NCBI GenBank assembly: GCA_903838675.1
Contig: CAILZI010000164.1
Span: 1 to 43,827, forward strand
Length of the DNA: 43,827 nucleotides
Source of the DNA: an uncultured Verrucomicrobiota bacterium
GTDB taxonomy: Bacteria > Verrucomicrobiota > Verrucomicrobiia > Verrucomicrobiales > Verrucomicrobiaceae
Direction of reading: 5' to 3'
Numbering within the stretch: position 1 is the first letter of the stretch; every line of letters starts with the position of its first letter. The notes under the pieces are model-generated. The model was not told the origin of the DNA and ran no database searches. It saw nothing but the letters and a program-made list of their open reading frames with translations. Position numbers and translations under genes: made by a program. Positions 8,607 through 16,758 of the stretch are shown one piece after another.

Positions 8607-9896
8607 ATGATCCGTGCCCTGCTCCTCGTCTTCGCTGCAACAACCTTCACGGTCACAGCCGCCGACCTCTCCGTCGCCGCCTATCCCTCCATTCAGGAGG
8701 CGCTGAATGCGAATCCGAACCGCATGCTCTTTGTGCCGGCGGGGGATTACGTGATCACCGCGAAGATCCGCATCCGTGGCGAGCGCAGCGGGTTGTTTGG
8801 TCCCGGGCGCATCATTCAGCAGAGCGCGGATCAGCCGATTATCGAGATCGAGAATGCGAACGGCGCAGAGATTCGTGATCTGACACTCACGCGGCCTGAG
8901 GGCAAGATGGATTCCCGCAACGAAGGCGTGCTGGCCATCAAGTGCCGCGACCTCGTGCTCGACAACGTACGTGTCATCGACAACCGCAGCCCTGCCGGAG
9001 CCATCAGCGTGCGCGAGAGCAAGGACACACGCATCAGCCGCTGCCTCGTGCGCAACTACATGCGCGTGAGCATTGACGACCGCACGGCCAACAAGGAGCT
9101 GGGCTACGCCTTCAACTGCACCGACGGCACCGGCATCAGCGTGAGCTACAGCACCGGCACGCTGATCGAAGGCAACCGCGTGATCGAAGACAACTTCGTT
9201 CCCACCCCGGAGATCAAGGCGAAGCACAAGCTCGGCGACTTCGTGAAGAAGAACGCCGAGAAAGGAGCCATCATCAATCAGCAGATGTGGGATGCGAACT
9301 ACACCGACGCCTGGCAGCAGGGCTCAGGCATCATCGTCACCGCGCCGGAGGTGAGCGATCTTACGCGGGTGATCGGCAATCACATTGAGAACGCCGCGCA
9401 GGGTTTGGACATCCATGCGGATCACGTCATCGTTTCACAGAACCTCATCACGAATGCCTTCATCGGCATGAAGGCCATGCACGGCTCGCGCAATGTCCTC
9501 ATCACCGGCAATCAGTTCGTGCGCAACTCGCTATGGGCCATCGGTCTCATGCCCGGCGCTGCGGCGCATCCCGCCACCGATGGCAAACCGGAGAATACCG
9601 ATGGTGGCTCCATCATCAGCAACAACATCATCTCCGACTTTGGCCATGGCGATGCTCACTGGATCTGGGGCGATGAACGCTCCCCCATCAAATTTGACAC
9701 CGGCCAGCAGCCCGATGATCCGCCCCTTACCGACGTCATCATTAGCGGCAACTTCATCTACTGCTCCGGCAAACCCCGCTACAAATACGCCGTCATCATC
9801 CCCGGCGGCCCGAATGCGCCAAGGGGCCTGCATTTCTCGAACAATCTGTTTCATCCCGGCACGCAGGGCCTGTGCAATGGGGAGCTGCCGGAGTGA
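8607..9896 (+). CDS. Secreted right-handed beta-helix protein
   Basis: The first Met followed by a signal peptide (MIRALLLVFAATTFTVTA) is at 8607, giving 429 residues; the frame is open further upstream, but that part translates the hairpin region and is Arg/Lys-rich. The mature chain starts with a pectate-lyase-3-like entry (YPSIQEALNANPNRMLFVPAGDYVI). It then shows repeated short strands and Asn/Ile ladders (IRDLTLTRPEG, LVLDNVRVIDN, NVLITGNQFVRN, SIISNNIISDFG, DVIISGNFIYCS) typical of parallel beta-helix repeats. Such proteins bind or cleave polysaccharides (polysaccharide lyases, GH28-like enzymes). The catalytic class cannot be fixed from the visible residues. Confidence 0.8.
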   Translation: MIRALLLVFAATTFTVTAADLSVAAYPSIQEALNANPNRMLFVPAGDYVITAKIRIRGERSGLFGPGRIIQQSADQPIIEIENANGAEIRDLTLTRPEGKMDSRNEGVLAIKCRDLVLDNVRVIDNRSPAGAISVRESKDTRISRCLVRNYMRVSIDDRTANKELGYAFNCTDGTGISVSYSTGTLIEGNRVIEDNFVPTPEIKAKHKLGDFVKKNAEKGAIINQQMWDANYTDAWQQGSGIIVTAPEVSDLTRVIGNHIENAAQGLDIHADHVIVSQNLITNAFIGMKAMHGSRNVLITGNQFVRNSLWAIGLMPGAAAHPATDGKPENTDGGSIISNNIISDFGHGDAHWIWGDERSPIKFDTGQQPDDPPLTDVIISGNFIYCSGKPRYKYAVIIPGGPNAPRGLHFSNNLFHPGTQGLCNGELPE

Positions 9897-9904
9897 GCCG
9901 GAAG

Positions 9905-9984
9905 GGAGCGCGGAGACTCTTCTCCGCCTCATTCAGTGGCGGCAAAGCCGCGAAAATAAAAGCGGACAAGAGTGTCCGCGCTCC
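9905..9984. repeat. Inverted repeat with nested hairpins (REP/BIME-like), pair 2
   Basis: The left arm at 9905-9927 and the right arm at 9962-9984 are reverse complements at 21 of 23 positions. Each arm is itself a hairpin with a four-base loop: GCGGAGA-CTCT-TCTCCGC (9910-9927) and GCGGACA-AGAG-TGTCCGC (9962-9979). Both arms carry the outer tag GGAGCG/CGCTCC. The element lies between the convergent beta-helix and DEAD-box genes, like pair 1 at 6600-6763, and shares its CTCT/AGAG loop. Confidence 0.8.
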
Positions 9985-9994
9985 TCTCTAGCCT

Positions 9995-11125
9995 CTACCG
10001 CCGAAACTCACTGAACCTCACCTTCAGCTTGTCCTCCAGCTGCGTGATCTGCCATTTTTCCTTGGCATTGATCAGCGCGAGTGACATGCCTTTCTTCCCG
10101 GCGCGGGCGGTTCGGCCGCTGCGGTGGGTGTAGTATTCGAGCTGATCGGGAAGCTGGTGATGGATGACGAAGGACAGGTCTGCCACATCGATGCCGCGTG
10201 CGGCCACATCCGTGGCGACGACGAACTGGACGCGCTGCTTCTTGAAAGCGCGCATGACTTTGTCACGCTCCTTTTGCATGAGATCACCCTGCAGCACATC
10301 CACGGGCAGGCCGAGGTCGGCGAGCTCCTGATACAGCTCCATGGCACCGGCCTTGGTGCGGCAGAAGATGATGCCGCGGCGGTCCTTTTGGCGCTGGAGG
10401 AAGTCGAAGATGTAGGCGGTTTTTCCGTCCCCTTTGCAGATGGCAAAGCGGTGGTCGATGTCGCGATTGACCACATTCGCCTGATCAATCTGGATCGAGT
10501 GCGCATTGGCGGACATGCAGCCTTTGATGAGGTCCTGGATGCCCGGTGGAAAGGTCGCTGAAAAGAGCCAGGTGCTGCGCCGCATGGCCGCGAGCTTGAG
10601 GATTTCCGAGAGCTGCTTTTTGAAGCCCATGCTCAGCATTTCATCCGCCTCGTCTAGCACCACATAGCGGACGAATTCCAGCGTCAGCGCATCGCGCTCG
10701 ATCAAATCAAGCAATCGGCCCGGCGTGGCGACGACGATGTGCGTGGGACGTTTCAGCGCGTCTGTCTGACGGTCGATGTTGTCGCCGCCGCTGACGACTT
10801 CGATGAAAATTTTGTCCGTGTACTTGGTGAAGCGGAAGAGCTGCTTGCCGATCTGCTTTGCCAATTCGCGTGTCGGTGCGAGCACCAGCCCCTGAATGTC
10901 CCGGTGCTTGGGGTTCATCTTCGTCAGCAGCGGCAGGCCAAAGGCCGCCGTCTTGCCGGTGCCGGTCTGCGCCTGCGCGATGAGATCGCTGCCGTCTTTC
11001 AGCAGAAAGGGGATCACCTTGGACTGCACCTCCGTGGGCGTGACGATGCCCAGCTCCTCCAGACCACGGATCATCTCCGGTGGAATTCCGAGGGCGGCAA
11101 AAGGATGGGGGTCGGTTTCTGACAT
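9995..11125 (-). CDS. DEAD-box ATP-dependent RNA helicase
   Basis: 376 residues from ATG 11125; an upstream in-frame start at 11179 adds 18 residues that do not look conserved. All core motifs are present in order: Q motif (TPTEVQSKVIP), motif I AQTGTGKT (52-59), PTRELAKQ, TPGRLLDL (134-141), DEAD (158-161), SAT (189-191), ATDVAARGID and HRSGRTARAGKKG. The protein ends soon after the second RecA domain, so it lacks the basic C-terminal tail of larger RhlE or DeaD proteins. It would unwind short RNA duplexes in ribosome assembly or mRNA turnover. It is divergent from the esterase at 11221. Confidence 0.93.
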   Translation of the reverse strand: MSETDPHPFAALGIPPEMIRGLEELGIVTPTEVQSKVIPFLLKDGSDLIAQAQTGTGKTAAFGLPLLTKMNPKHRDIQGLVLAPTRELAKQIGKQLFRFTKYTDKIFIEVVSGGDNIDRQTDALKRPTHIVVATPGRLLDLIERDALTLEFVRYVVLDEADEMLSMGFKKQLSEILKLAAMRRSTWLFSATFPPGIQDLIKGCMSANAHSIQIDQANVVNRDIDHRFAICKGDGKTAYIFDFLQRQKDRRGIIFCRTKAGAMELYQELADLGLPVDVLQGDLMQKERDKVMRAFKKQRVQFVVATDVAARGIDVADLSFVIHHQLPDQLEYYTHRSGRTARAGKKGMSLALINAKEKWQITQLEDKLKVRFSEFRR

Positions 11126-11220
11126 CCTGTGTCTTCCATCACGATGGCCCGGAATGCCAGCGGAATGAAACATGGACAAATCCGCAGGGAGAAGCGCGTT
11201 GCTTCAGGCCTCCACCTGCC

Positions 11221-12078
11221 ATGAAGTCTTTGACTCTGATTTTCCCGCTCCTGCTGCTCCTCAGCCATTCATCGCTCTCGGCCGCGGAGAAGCCCATCGT
11301 GCTGTGGCCGGCGGGAGCTCCGGGGGCTCTGGGCACGGCACCGAAGGACATCCCGACGCTCACTCCTTACTTACCAGAGAAGGCCAGCGGCGCTGCGATG
11401 CTGCTCATTCCGGGCGGCAGCTACTCGGGCATCTATGAGGGGCAGGCGGAACCCTTTGCGCGCTGGCTCAATGAGCAGGGCATCACAGCCTTCGTGCTGC
11501 GCTACCGGCTTGGCACTGCGGGCTATCGCTATCCGGCGCAGCTGCAGGATGCGGTGGAGTCCATGCGGCAGATCCGCGCCGGTGCTGAACGCTGGAAGAT
11601 CGACTCCGCACGCATCGGCGTGATGGGATTCTCCGCCGGAGGACATCTCGTCTCCACCTTGATCAACCGCCCTGAAGACGGCGAGATCGACGGCCGCACG
11701 CCCGGCGTGAGTCCGCGGCCGGATCTTGCCATCCTCTGCTATCCCGTGATCAGCATGATCACCAAGCCGCATGCGACCTCGCGCAAGATGCTCATTGGGG
11801 ACAAGCCCAGCGACGAACTCGTCCGCCAGACCTCCAGCGAGCTGCAGGTGCGCCCCGGCCTGCCGCCCTGCTTCCTCTGGCACACCAGCGAGGACAAACT
11901 GGTGCCCGTGGAGCATGCGCAGCTCTATGCCGCCGCGCTGCATCAAAACGGCATTCCCCACGAACTCCATCTCTACCAGCATGGCGATCACGGCACCGGC
12001 CTCATCGGCACGCCGCACCCGTGGTTCGCGGATCTGGTGTTCTGGCTGAAGGCGCAAAAATGGATCTCTGAACCTTGA
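11221..12078 (+). CDS. Secreted alpha/beta-hydrolase, acetyl-xylan-esterase-like
   Basis: 285 residues from ATG 11221, chosen because a signal peptide follows (MKSLTLIFPLLLLLSHSSLSAA). PGGSY (65-69) serves as oxyanion loop, GFSAGG has nucleophile Ser138, Asp225 lies in TSEDK and His257 in HGDHGTG. The opening VLWPAGAPGA and the overall length match the BD-FAE/Axe-like carbohydrate esterases. It likely removes acetyl or other esters from polysaccharides in the periplasm. It is the first gene of the sulfatase run, 48 bases before the first sulfatase. Confidence 0.88.
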   Translation: MKSLTLIFPLLLLLSHSSLSAAEKPIVLWPAGAPGALGTAPKDIPTLTPYLPEKASGAAMLLIPGGSYSGIYEGQAEPFARWLNEQGITAFVLRYRLGTAGYRYPAQLQDAVESMRQIRAGAERWKIDSARIGVMGFSAGGHLVSTLINRPEDGEIDGRTPGVSPRPDLAILCYPVISMITKPHATSRKMLIGDKPSDELVRQTSSELQVRPGLPPCFLWHTSEDKLVPVEHAQLYAAALHQNGIPHELHLYQHGDHGTGLIGTPHPWFADLVFWLKAQKWISEP

Positions 12079-12126
12079 GTTCAACTCACTGACACAAACC
12101 CGCTCCACCAGCGTTCAGAACTGACC

Positions 12127-13602
12127 ATGAATTTCGTCCCGGCCAGCCTGGCCTGTTCCATCCTTTGCGCTTCGCTGCTCCTGTCCTCCGCACAGGGAGC
12201 CGTCAGGCCAAACATCCTCTTTCTTTTTGCCGACGATCAGCGCTATGACACGCAGAGCTGCGCGGGGCATCCCATCGTGCAGACACCCACGGTGGACAGT
12301 CTCGCTGCACAGGGCGTTCGTTTCAGCAACGCCCACGTCACCACGCCGGTGTGCTGGGTCAGCCGCGCCGTGGTGCTGACAGGCCAGTGGGCGCGCTCCC
12401 ATGCGCAGCGCGATGCCATCCCCACCGTGAAGCCGGAGGCGCTGGCCACCATGTATCCCGTGCTGCTGCGCGCGGCAGGCTACCGCACCGGTCACATTGG
12501 CAAATGGCACATGATCTCGCCGCAGGGCTTCAAGCCGGAGCAGCAGTATGACATCTACGAGGCCATCGGCCGCAATCCCTATTTCAAAGCCATGCCGGAC
12601 GGCACCAAGCGCCACGAGACCGACCTCGTGTGCGACAAGGGCATCGAGTTCATCAAATCCCAGCCAAAGGACAAACCCTTCGCGCTGAATCTCTGGTTCA
12701 ATGCCGCGCATGCCGAGGACAATGACCACCGCCCCGGCATCGGGCTCTACCCCTGGCCGCAGTCGGTCGAGGGCATGTATGAGGACCGTTCCATCCCGCC
12801 CGCACGTCTGGGAGATCCCGCCATCTACGAGGCGCATCCGCAGTTCCTCAAAGACTCCATCAATCGCGAGCGCTGGTTCTGGGGCTACGACACGCCGGAG
12901 AAATTCGAGATCAACCTGCGCGCCTACTACCGCATGATCAGCGGCATCGACAAAGCCATCGCGCGCGTCATCGCCGCGTTGAAAGAGGCGGGACTCGCGG
13001 ACAACACCATCATCGTCTATTCCGGCGACAACGGCTACTACCTCGGAGATCGCGGCTTTCAGGGCAAGTGGTCGCACTATGAGGAATCGCTGCGCGTGCC
13101 TATGATCATCTACGATCCTCGCCTTCCCAAAGAACAGCGCGGACGCGTGGTGGATGATCTCGTGCTCAACGTCGATCTGCCCGCCACCTTCATTGACTGG
13201 GCCGGAGTGAAGCGCCCAGACGCCTACGAAGGCCGCAGCCTTTCAACGCTCATCGAAGGCAAAGGCAGCGACAAGCCCTGGCGCGACCACTTCTTCTGCG
13301 AGCACCTTGATCTCGCCCCCACGCTCACCTGGGAGGGCATTCGCGGCCAGCGCTACGTCTATGCGCGCTACTTTGATCAGAAGCCCGCTTATGAGTTTCT
13401 GCATGATCTGGAAACCGACCGCGATGAACTCAAAAATTTCGCCAGTGATCCTGCTCACGCCGAGGCCCTGCAGAAAATGCGCGCGCTGTGCGATGCCGAG
13501 ATGAACGCACGCGGCGGACCGCTGCTGCCCATGGACCAGCGCGGTGCCCGCAAAGCCGTGGCCAAGAAAGGCGCAGGGAAAAAGGCCAAGGCCGATAACT
13601 GA
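12127..13602 (+). CDS. Secreted sulfatase with off-consensus maturation motif CWVSR
   Basis: A 491-residue protein with a signal peptide (MNFVPASLACSILCASLLLSSAQGA). Sulfatase features are clear: RPNILFLFADDQ with metal Asp36/37, TGHIGKWHM, SGDNGYYLGD carrying the late metal-ligand Asp-Asn, and the C-terminal LHDLETDRDELKNFA region. The active-site cysteine is Cys76 in CWVSRAVVLTG: the usual C-x-P-x-R reads C-W-V-S-R, so the proline is replaced by valine while Cys and Arg remain. The chain ends in a Lys/Ala-rich tail (KKGAGKKAKADN). The second sulfatase starts 5 bases after its stop. The substrate is an organic sulfate ester, probably on a glycan. Confidence 0.9.
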   Translation: MNFVPASLACSILCASLLLSSAQGAVRPNILFLFADDQRYDTQSCAGHPIVQTPTVDSLAAQGVRFSNAHVTTPVCWVSRAVVLTGQWARSHAQRDAIPTVKPEALATMYPVLLRAAGYRTGHIGKWHMISPQGFKPEQQYDIYEAIGRNPYFKAMPDGTKRHETDLVCDKGIEFIKSQPKDKPFALNLWFNAAHAEDNDHRPGIGLYPWPQSVEGMYEDRSIPPARLGDPAIYEAHPQFLKDSINRERWFWGYDTPEKFEINLRAYYRMISGIDKAIARVIAALKEAGLADNTIIVYSGDNGYYLGDRGFQGKWSHYEESLRVPMIIYDPRLPKEQRGRVVDDLVLNVDLPATFIDWAGVKRPDAYEGRSLSTLIEGKGSDKPWRDHFFCEHLDLAPTLTWEGIRGQRYVYARYFDQKPAYEFLHDLETDRDELKNFASDPAHAEALQKMRALCDAEMNARGGPLLPMDQRGARKAVAKKGAGKKAKADN

Positions 13603-13607
13603 CCCCC

Positions 13608-14927
13608 ATGCAACGCCTCCTCATTTTCCTGGCCTTGTGCCTCGCCGTGCCCTGCTCCTTTGCAGTGTCACCGAATGTGATCGTCATCATGGCGGATGAT
13701 CTGGGCAGCGTGGACCTCGGCTGCTATGGCTCCAAAGATCTGCACACACCGCATGCGGATTCGCTGGCGCGGCAGGGCCTGCGCTTCACGCAGTTTTATG
13801 CCGGTGCGCCGGTGTGCTCGCCATCGCGTGCCTGCCTGCTGACGGGCCGCTACCCGGTGCGCGCAGGCGTGCCGGGAAATGCAGGCACCCAGCACGGGCA
13901 GAAGGCGGGCCTGCCACCCTCGGAGGTGACGCTTGCGGAGATGTTCAAGAGCGCTGGCTACGCCACGGCGCACATCGGCAAATGGCATCTCGGCTACAAC
14001 GAGGAGATGATGCCAAACGCACAGGGCTTTGATCACAGCTTCGGCCACATGGGCGGCTGCATCGACAACTACTCGCATTTCTTCTACTGGAGCGGTCCCA
14101 ACATCCACGACCTGCATCGCAACGGTGTGGAGGTCTTTGAAGACGGCCGCTATTTCCCCGACCTGATGGTGCAGGAAGCATCAGGCTTCATGGAGAAGCA
14201 CCGCACCGATCCCTTCTTCATCTACTTCGCCATCAACATGCCTCACTACCCTTATCAAGGTGAGGCCAAATGGCTGGAGCACTTCAAGGACCTGCCGCTG
14301 CCGCGCCGTCTCTACGCCGCCTTTGTGGCCAGCCTGGACGAGCGCATCGGCAAGCTCGTCGCCAAGGTCGATGAGCTCGGCCTGCGCGAGCGCACGATCA
14401 TCGTCTTTCAAAGCGACAACGGCCACTCCACCGAGGAGCGCGCGCATTTCGGCGGCGGCAGCGCCGGGCCGTACCGTGGCGCGAAGTTCAGCCTCTTTGA
14501 GGGAGGCATCCGCCTGCCCGCGATGATTTCCTGGCCGGGCCAACTGCCGCAGAATGAAGTGCGCGGTCAGATGGCCCACGCAGCCGACTGGATGCCCACG
14601 CTGGCTGAACTGTGCGGGGTGAAAACGCCCGCCGTGAAGCTCGACGGACATAGCCTCGTGCCCGTGCTGAAATCTGCCGACGCCCCCGGCCCGCATGACG
14701 CCCTGCACTGGCAGATGGGCGACTCCTGGGCCGTGCGCGAAGGCGACTGGAAGCTCATCATCAACGCCCGCGACACCACGAAGGGCGACACCGGCAAGGA
14801 ACGTTTCCCCATCTTCCTCAGCAATCTCACTACCGACCCCGGAGAGAAAACCAACTTCGCCGACCAGCAGCCCGACCTCATCAAACATCTGCGCCAGCTG
14901 CACGACACCCTTTATACTCAACCATGA
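13608..14927 (+). CDS. Secreted sulfatase (arylsulfatase-like), CSPSR
   Basis: A 439-residue protein with a signal peptide (MQRLLIFLALCLAVPCSFA). Metal-binding MADD (28-31), a canonical formylglycine site CSPSR at 70-74 followed by ACLLTGRYPVRAGV, HIGKWHLGY, and QSDNGHSTEER for the second metal pair. The CSPSRxxLLTGR block places it in the arylsulfatase A-like (S1) family. It hydrolyses sulfate esters after conversion of Cys70 to formylglycine. Five bases after the previous gene and overlapping the next start by four (ATGA), so translation is probably coupled. Confidence 0.93.
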   Translation: MQRLLIFLALCLAVPCSFAVSPNVIVIMADDLGSVDLGCYGSKDLHTPHADSLARQGLRFTQFYAGAPVCSPSRACLLTGRYPVRAGVPGNAGTQHGQKAGLPPSEVTLAEMFKSAGYATAHIGKWHLGYNEEMMPNAQGFDHSFGHMGGCIDNYSHFFYWSGPNIHDLHRNGVEVFEDGRYFPDLMVQEASGFMEKHRTDPFFIYFAINMPHYPYQGEAKWLEHFKDLPLPRRLYAAFVASLDERIGKLVAKVDELGLRERTIIVFQSDNGHSTEERAHFGGGSAGPYRGAKFSLFEGGIRLPAMISWPGQLPQNEVRGQMAHAADWMPTLAELCGVKTPAVKLDGHSLVPVLKSADAPGPHDALHWQMGDSWAVREGDWKLIINARDTTKGDTGKERFPIFLSNLTTDPGEKTNFADQQPDLIKHLRQLHDTLYTQP

Positions 14928-16420
14928 AAGCCCTCGTCCTCATCCTTTCGTCATTCTGCCTTCTGGCTTCGTCTTTTGCAGCTCCTGCGAAGCGCCCCAA
15001 CATCCTCTTCATCGTTGTGGATGACCAGTCACCCTTCGATTTCAAGTTCTACAATCCGAAGTCGCCGCTGCAGTCGCCGAACATCGACAAGCTCGCGGCG
15101 GAGGGCATGGTGTTTGATTCCGCGCGGCACATGGGTTCCTTCAGCGGCGCGGTGTGCACGCCGTCACGGCACATGATCATGAGCGGGCGCACCGTGTGGC
15201 ATCTGCCCATCGGCCCCGGTGCGAAGGAGCACTGCCCGCCGAATCTGGAGCTGAACACGCTGGCCGCTGTGTTCAATCGTGCCGGTTACAAAACCATGCG
15301 CACCTGCAAACAGGGCAACTCGTATGAGGGTGCCAACAAGCAGTTCACCGTGCGCCATGACGCCACCAAGCGCGGCGGCACCGATGATACCGGCAGCACC
15401 TGGCATGGCGACCGAGTGATGGACTACCTGAACGAGCGCGAGGCAAAGAAGGACACCGATCCCTTCCTCATCAACTTCGGCTTCTCCCATCCGCATGACA
15501 CCCGCGACGGCCGGCCCGAGCTGCTGGCGAAATACGGCGCCACCAACCACGAAGACCCCAACACGCTGCCGGCATTGAACCCCAAGCAGCCCGCGCTTCC
15601 CGCCAACTACCTGCCCGCCCATCCGTTCAACAACGGCGATGCCAACGTGCGCGATGAAGTGGAAGTGAGCGGCGTGTGGAAGAACCGCGATGAAGCCACC
15701 ATCCGCAACGAGATCGGCCGCGAGTACGCCTGCAATGAAAACATCGACATCCAGATCGGCCGTGTGCTGGAAAAGCTCAAGGCCATGGGTGAGCTCGACA
15801 ACACCTACATCGTTTACACCGCCGACCACGGCATCGCCATTGGCCGCCATGGCTTGCAGGGAAAACAAAACCTGTACGAGCACACCTGGCGCGTGCCCTT
15901 CATCGTCAAAGGTCCCGGCATCAAGCCCGGCTCCCGCGCGCCGGGAAACATCTACCTGCTCGACATCGTGGCAACGCTTTGCGACATCGCCGGCATCCCC
16001 GCGCCGGAGAGCAATGAAGGCCTCAGCTTCAAGCCCGTGCTCGAAGGCAAACAAGCGGCCATGCGCGATGTGATGTACGGCGTCTACTGCGGAGGCACCA
16101 AGCCCGGCATGCGCTGCGTGCAGCAGGGCGAGTGGAAGCTCATCAAATACGACGCCATGAACGGAGCCGTGCATGAGACGCAGCTCTTCAATCTCGCAGC
16201 CAATCCTGATGAACTCATCAACGAACACGGCAGCAAAGACCCCTTGAAGACCAACCTCGCCAGCAACCCCGAATACGCCACCAAGCTTGCTGAAATGGAA
16301 GCCCTGCTCCTCTCCGAAATGCGCCGCCTCGATGATCCCTACCGTCTTTGGAATCAGCCCGATGATGGACTGACCCCGCCGCCGGAGCCTGCTCCGAGGG
16401 CAAAAAAGAAGCAAAAATAG
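14924..16420 (+). CDS. Secreted sulfatase (S1 family), CTPSR
   Basis: A 498-residue protein with a signal peptide (MKALVLILSSFCLLASSFAA). VVDDQSPFDFKFY carries the first metal acids; the formylglycine site CTPSR is at 78-82 in GAVCTPSRHMIMSGRTVWHL. TADHGIAIGRHGLQGKQNLYEHTWRVPF is the second metal region and resembles choline-sulfatase or heparan-type sulfatases more than arylsulfatase A. The C-terminus is Lys-rich (PRAKKKQK). Its ATG overlaps the stop of the preceding sulfatase, making a three-sulfatase operon. Substrate unknown. Confidence 0.92.
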   Translation: MKALVLILSSFCLLASSFAAPAKRPNILFIVVDDQSPFDFKFYNPKSPLQSPNIDKLAAEGMVFDSARHMGSFSGAVCTPSRHMIMSGRTVWHLPIGPGAKEHCPPNLELNTLAAVFNRAGYKTMRTCKQGNSYEGANKQFTVRHDATKRGGTDDTGSTWHGDRVMDYLNEREAKKDTDPFLINFGFSHPHDTRDGRPELLAKYGATNHEDPNTLPALNPKQPALPANYLPAHPFNNGDANVRDEVEVSGVWKNRDEATIRNEIGREYACNENIDIQIGRVLEKLKAMGELDNTYIVYTADHGIAIGRHGLQGKQNLYEHTWRVPFIVKGPGIKPGSRAPGNIYLLDIVATLCDIAGIPAPESNEGLSFKPVLEGKQAAMRDVMYGVYCGGTKPGMRCVQQGEWKLIKYDAMNGAVHETQLFNLAANPDELINEHGSKDPLKTNLASNPEYATKLAEMEALLLSEMRRLDDPYRLWNQPDDGLTPPPEPAPRAKKKQK

Positions 16421-16427
16421 CGGAGTG

Positions 16428-16724
16428 ATGACAGCAGACTGGCCATTCACAGACGCGCCGAATACCGCGACCTTCGTTACTCGTCACATCTTCAACGGCG
16501 ATTTGATCAGTCATGTCTATCATGATTGGGATGACGGCGCGTGGCAGTTTTTACCAAACCGCATCACAGAGTCGGCCGGCATCATGATTGTGGCGCTGGA
16601 TGAGGTGCTCAAGCTCGATCCATCCGTTGGAGACCTGCATGATCTTCCCTTGGGTTGGAAAGCCGAACGAACCGCAATCAATGCCCCATGGCTTCGGTCA
16701 CGAAATCATCCATCCGCTGAATGA
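16428..16724 (+). CDS. Small cytoplasmic protein with HDWDDGAWQF motif, function unknown
   Basis: 98 residues from ATG 16428; GTG 16425 would add one residue. No signal peptide, unlike its neighbours. Key stretches: TRHIFNGDLISHVYHDWDDGAWQFL near residues 17-41 and LDEVLKLDPSVGDLHDLPLGWKAER near 54-78. The H-D-x-D-D-G-A-W-Q-F pattern recurs in short uncharacterised bacterial proteins as I remember them; some small immunity-type families look similar, but I cannot name one. It lies 4 bases after the sulfatase stop and 34 before the next sulfatase, so it may be an insertion into the operon. Confidence 0.65.
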   Translation: MTADWPFTDAPNTATFVTRHIFNGDLISHVYHDWDDGAWQFLPNRITESAGIMIVALDEVLKLDPSVGDLHDLPLGWKAERTAINAPWLRSRNHPSAE

Positions 16725-16758
16725 CACATAGTTCCATAGTCGACGTTCTCATCCATCC

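Noticed and set aside
15164..16450. Minus-strand open frame of about 428 codons opposite the third sulfatase
   Set aside because: Antisense shadow; the plus strand carries the formylglycine site and signal peptide.
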